Under the pieces are notes generated by a model. It did no database searches, had not been told where the DNA came from, and saw nothing but the letters and a program-made list of their open reading frames with translations. Of a stretch of 64,000 nt of DNA, positions 63,660-64,000 are shown in pieces; the stretch's first letter is position 1, and the number at the start of each line of letters is the position of its first letter. The stretch is from contig NC_057316.1 of assembly GCF_000687475.1 (NCBI RefSeq), forward strand, positions 992,001 to 1,056,000, in the 5' to 3' direction. The stretch comes from Ustilaginoidea virens. Its lineage: Eukaryota > Ascomycota > Sordariomycetes > Hypocreales > Clavicipitaceae. Both the position numbers and the translations under genes were made by a program.

Positions 63660-64000
63660 ATGCAAGCATTATACGATATCGAAATAAGCACGCCCAATAA
63701 GATAGGGGCAGACGGCACAGGGTAGTAGCGCCCCCGACGTAATATATATACCTAAATGCAGCAACTTTCCAAGGGAATGCAATAGATTTAATCGCAGATG
63801 AACTCTTTATAGGCCTATCTCGTAGAGCAGGCAAGCAAACCCTAACTAGAATACTAACCGGTCCTGGTAATACAATAGGGCAGACCTATCCCCCCTACCA
63901 CTCTTAATGCGGCTTATACCCAACCTAAGCGTCAGCCGATCCCAATAGGGGACCCTTTTAACGGCAAAAAGATAATATTTATAGCTTAGCGAACCTTTAT
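63660..64000 (+). pseudogene. G1-type gag start
   Basis: Intact ATG at 63660: MQALYDIEISTPNKIGADGTG, then two TAG codons and later ones. It continues with LNAAYTQPKRQPIPIGDPF up to the window end. Used to fix the start of the gag of G1 (35447), where this ATG reads ATA. Confidence 0.82.

Larger units (their letters stand above)
61061..64000 (+). mobile_element. G2-type chromovirus, 5' end, with nested elements
   Basis: The 253 bp 5' LTR (61061-61313), primer site, leader and the start of gag are present. From about 61798 a LINE fragment interrupts it, and the rest lies beyond the window. The left duplication is expected to be CCGAT (61056-61060); its partner is not in the window. Confidence 0.82.
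63362..64000 (+). mobile_element. G1-type chromovirus, 5' end
   Basis: A 244 bp LTR (63362-63605), the self-primer site tttaaatagact (63606-63617), a short leader, then gag. Inserted in the LINE after gaact. The least RIP-altered gypsy copy in the window. Confidence 0.9.

Noticed and set aside
1..64000. Reassigned stop codons (alternative genetic code)
   Set aside because: TAA and TAG replace both Gln and Trp codons, starts read ATA, and sibling copies differ at the same sites by C/T and G/A. RIP explains all of this; a code change would not.

Overview
This window looks like a piece of an AT-rich, gene-free transposon island from a filamentous ascomycete (Pezizomycotina). Nearly all of it can be assigned to retrotransposons nested inside one another. 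The coding frames are recognisable (copia-type and gypsy-type Gag, protease, integrase, reverse transcriptase and RNase H), but they are full of TAA/TAG stops where Gln (CAA/CAG) or Trp (TGG) is expected. ATG starts often read ATA, and TpA is very common. This is the signature of repeat-induced point mutation (RIP). I see no host gene, rRNA, tRNA gene or CRISPR array.

Families (working names). A: a copia element on +, cut by the left window edge. B: copia elements on the - strand with 721-839 bp LTRs (B1 and B2), plus three solo LTRs. C: a B-related copia element with 726 bp LTRs on -. D: a copia element with 331-351 bp LTRs on + (D1-D4), plus one inverted solo LTR. G: a Ty3/gypsy chromovirus with 244-253 bp LTRs (G1, a second G1-type copy, and two G2-type copies). 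There is also a Tad1-like LINE fragment and a 556 bp TRIM (a miniature LTR element).

Layout. Left block: D1 (7059-18260, left end outside the window) is interrupted by G2 on its left, which abuts A, and by B1 at 7902-15292. From 18282 to past the right edge, one very interrupted element, B2, is the host for everything else. D2 sits at 22595-30090 and the TRIM at 30541-31096. A spacer of unknown origin spans 32150-53574. Inside the spacer is D3 (32361-52225), which itself carries a solo LTR, the G1 chromovirus (35149-50305, containing C at 39459-47008) and a second solo LTR. The spacer also carries an inverted D solo LTR. D4 follows at 53729-60921. Finally a G2-type copy begins at 61061, containing a LINE, which contains a B solo LTR and a G1-type copy running off the window. 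The 5 bp target-site duplications (TSDs) fix this order: TCAGT (B1), TAGAG (D2), ATTTT (D3), GAGAC (D4), GCCCG (G1), AGAAT, AGATA, GCCTT and ATTAT (solo LTRs), and CTTAT/CCTGT (TRIM).

Most interesting points: (1) the chromovirus LTRs and the TRIM LTRs each contain a stretch complementary to the sequence just after the 5' LTR, which predicts Tf1-like self-priming and links the TRIM to the chromovirus; (2) every D copy has a 55 bp hairpin spanning the polypurine tract and the start of the 3' LTR, and a 32 bp near-palindrome in the LTR; (3) in D3 most of gag and pol is missing, and an in-frame array of 21-residue peptide repeats stands in its place.
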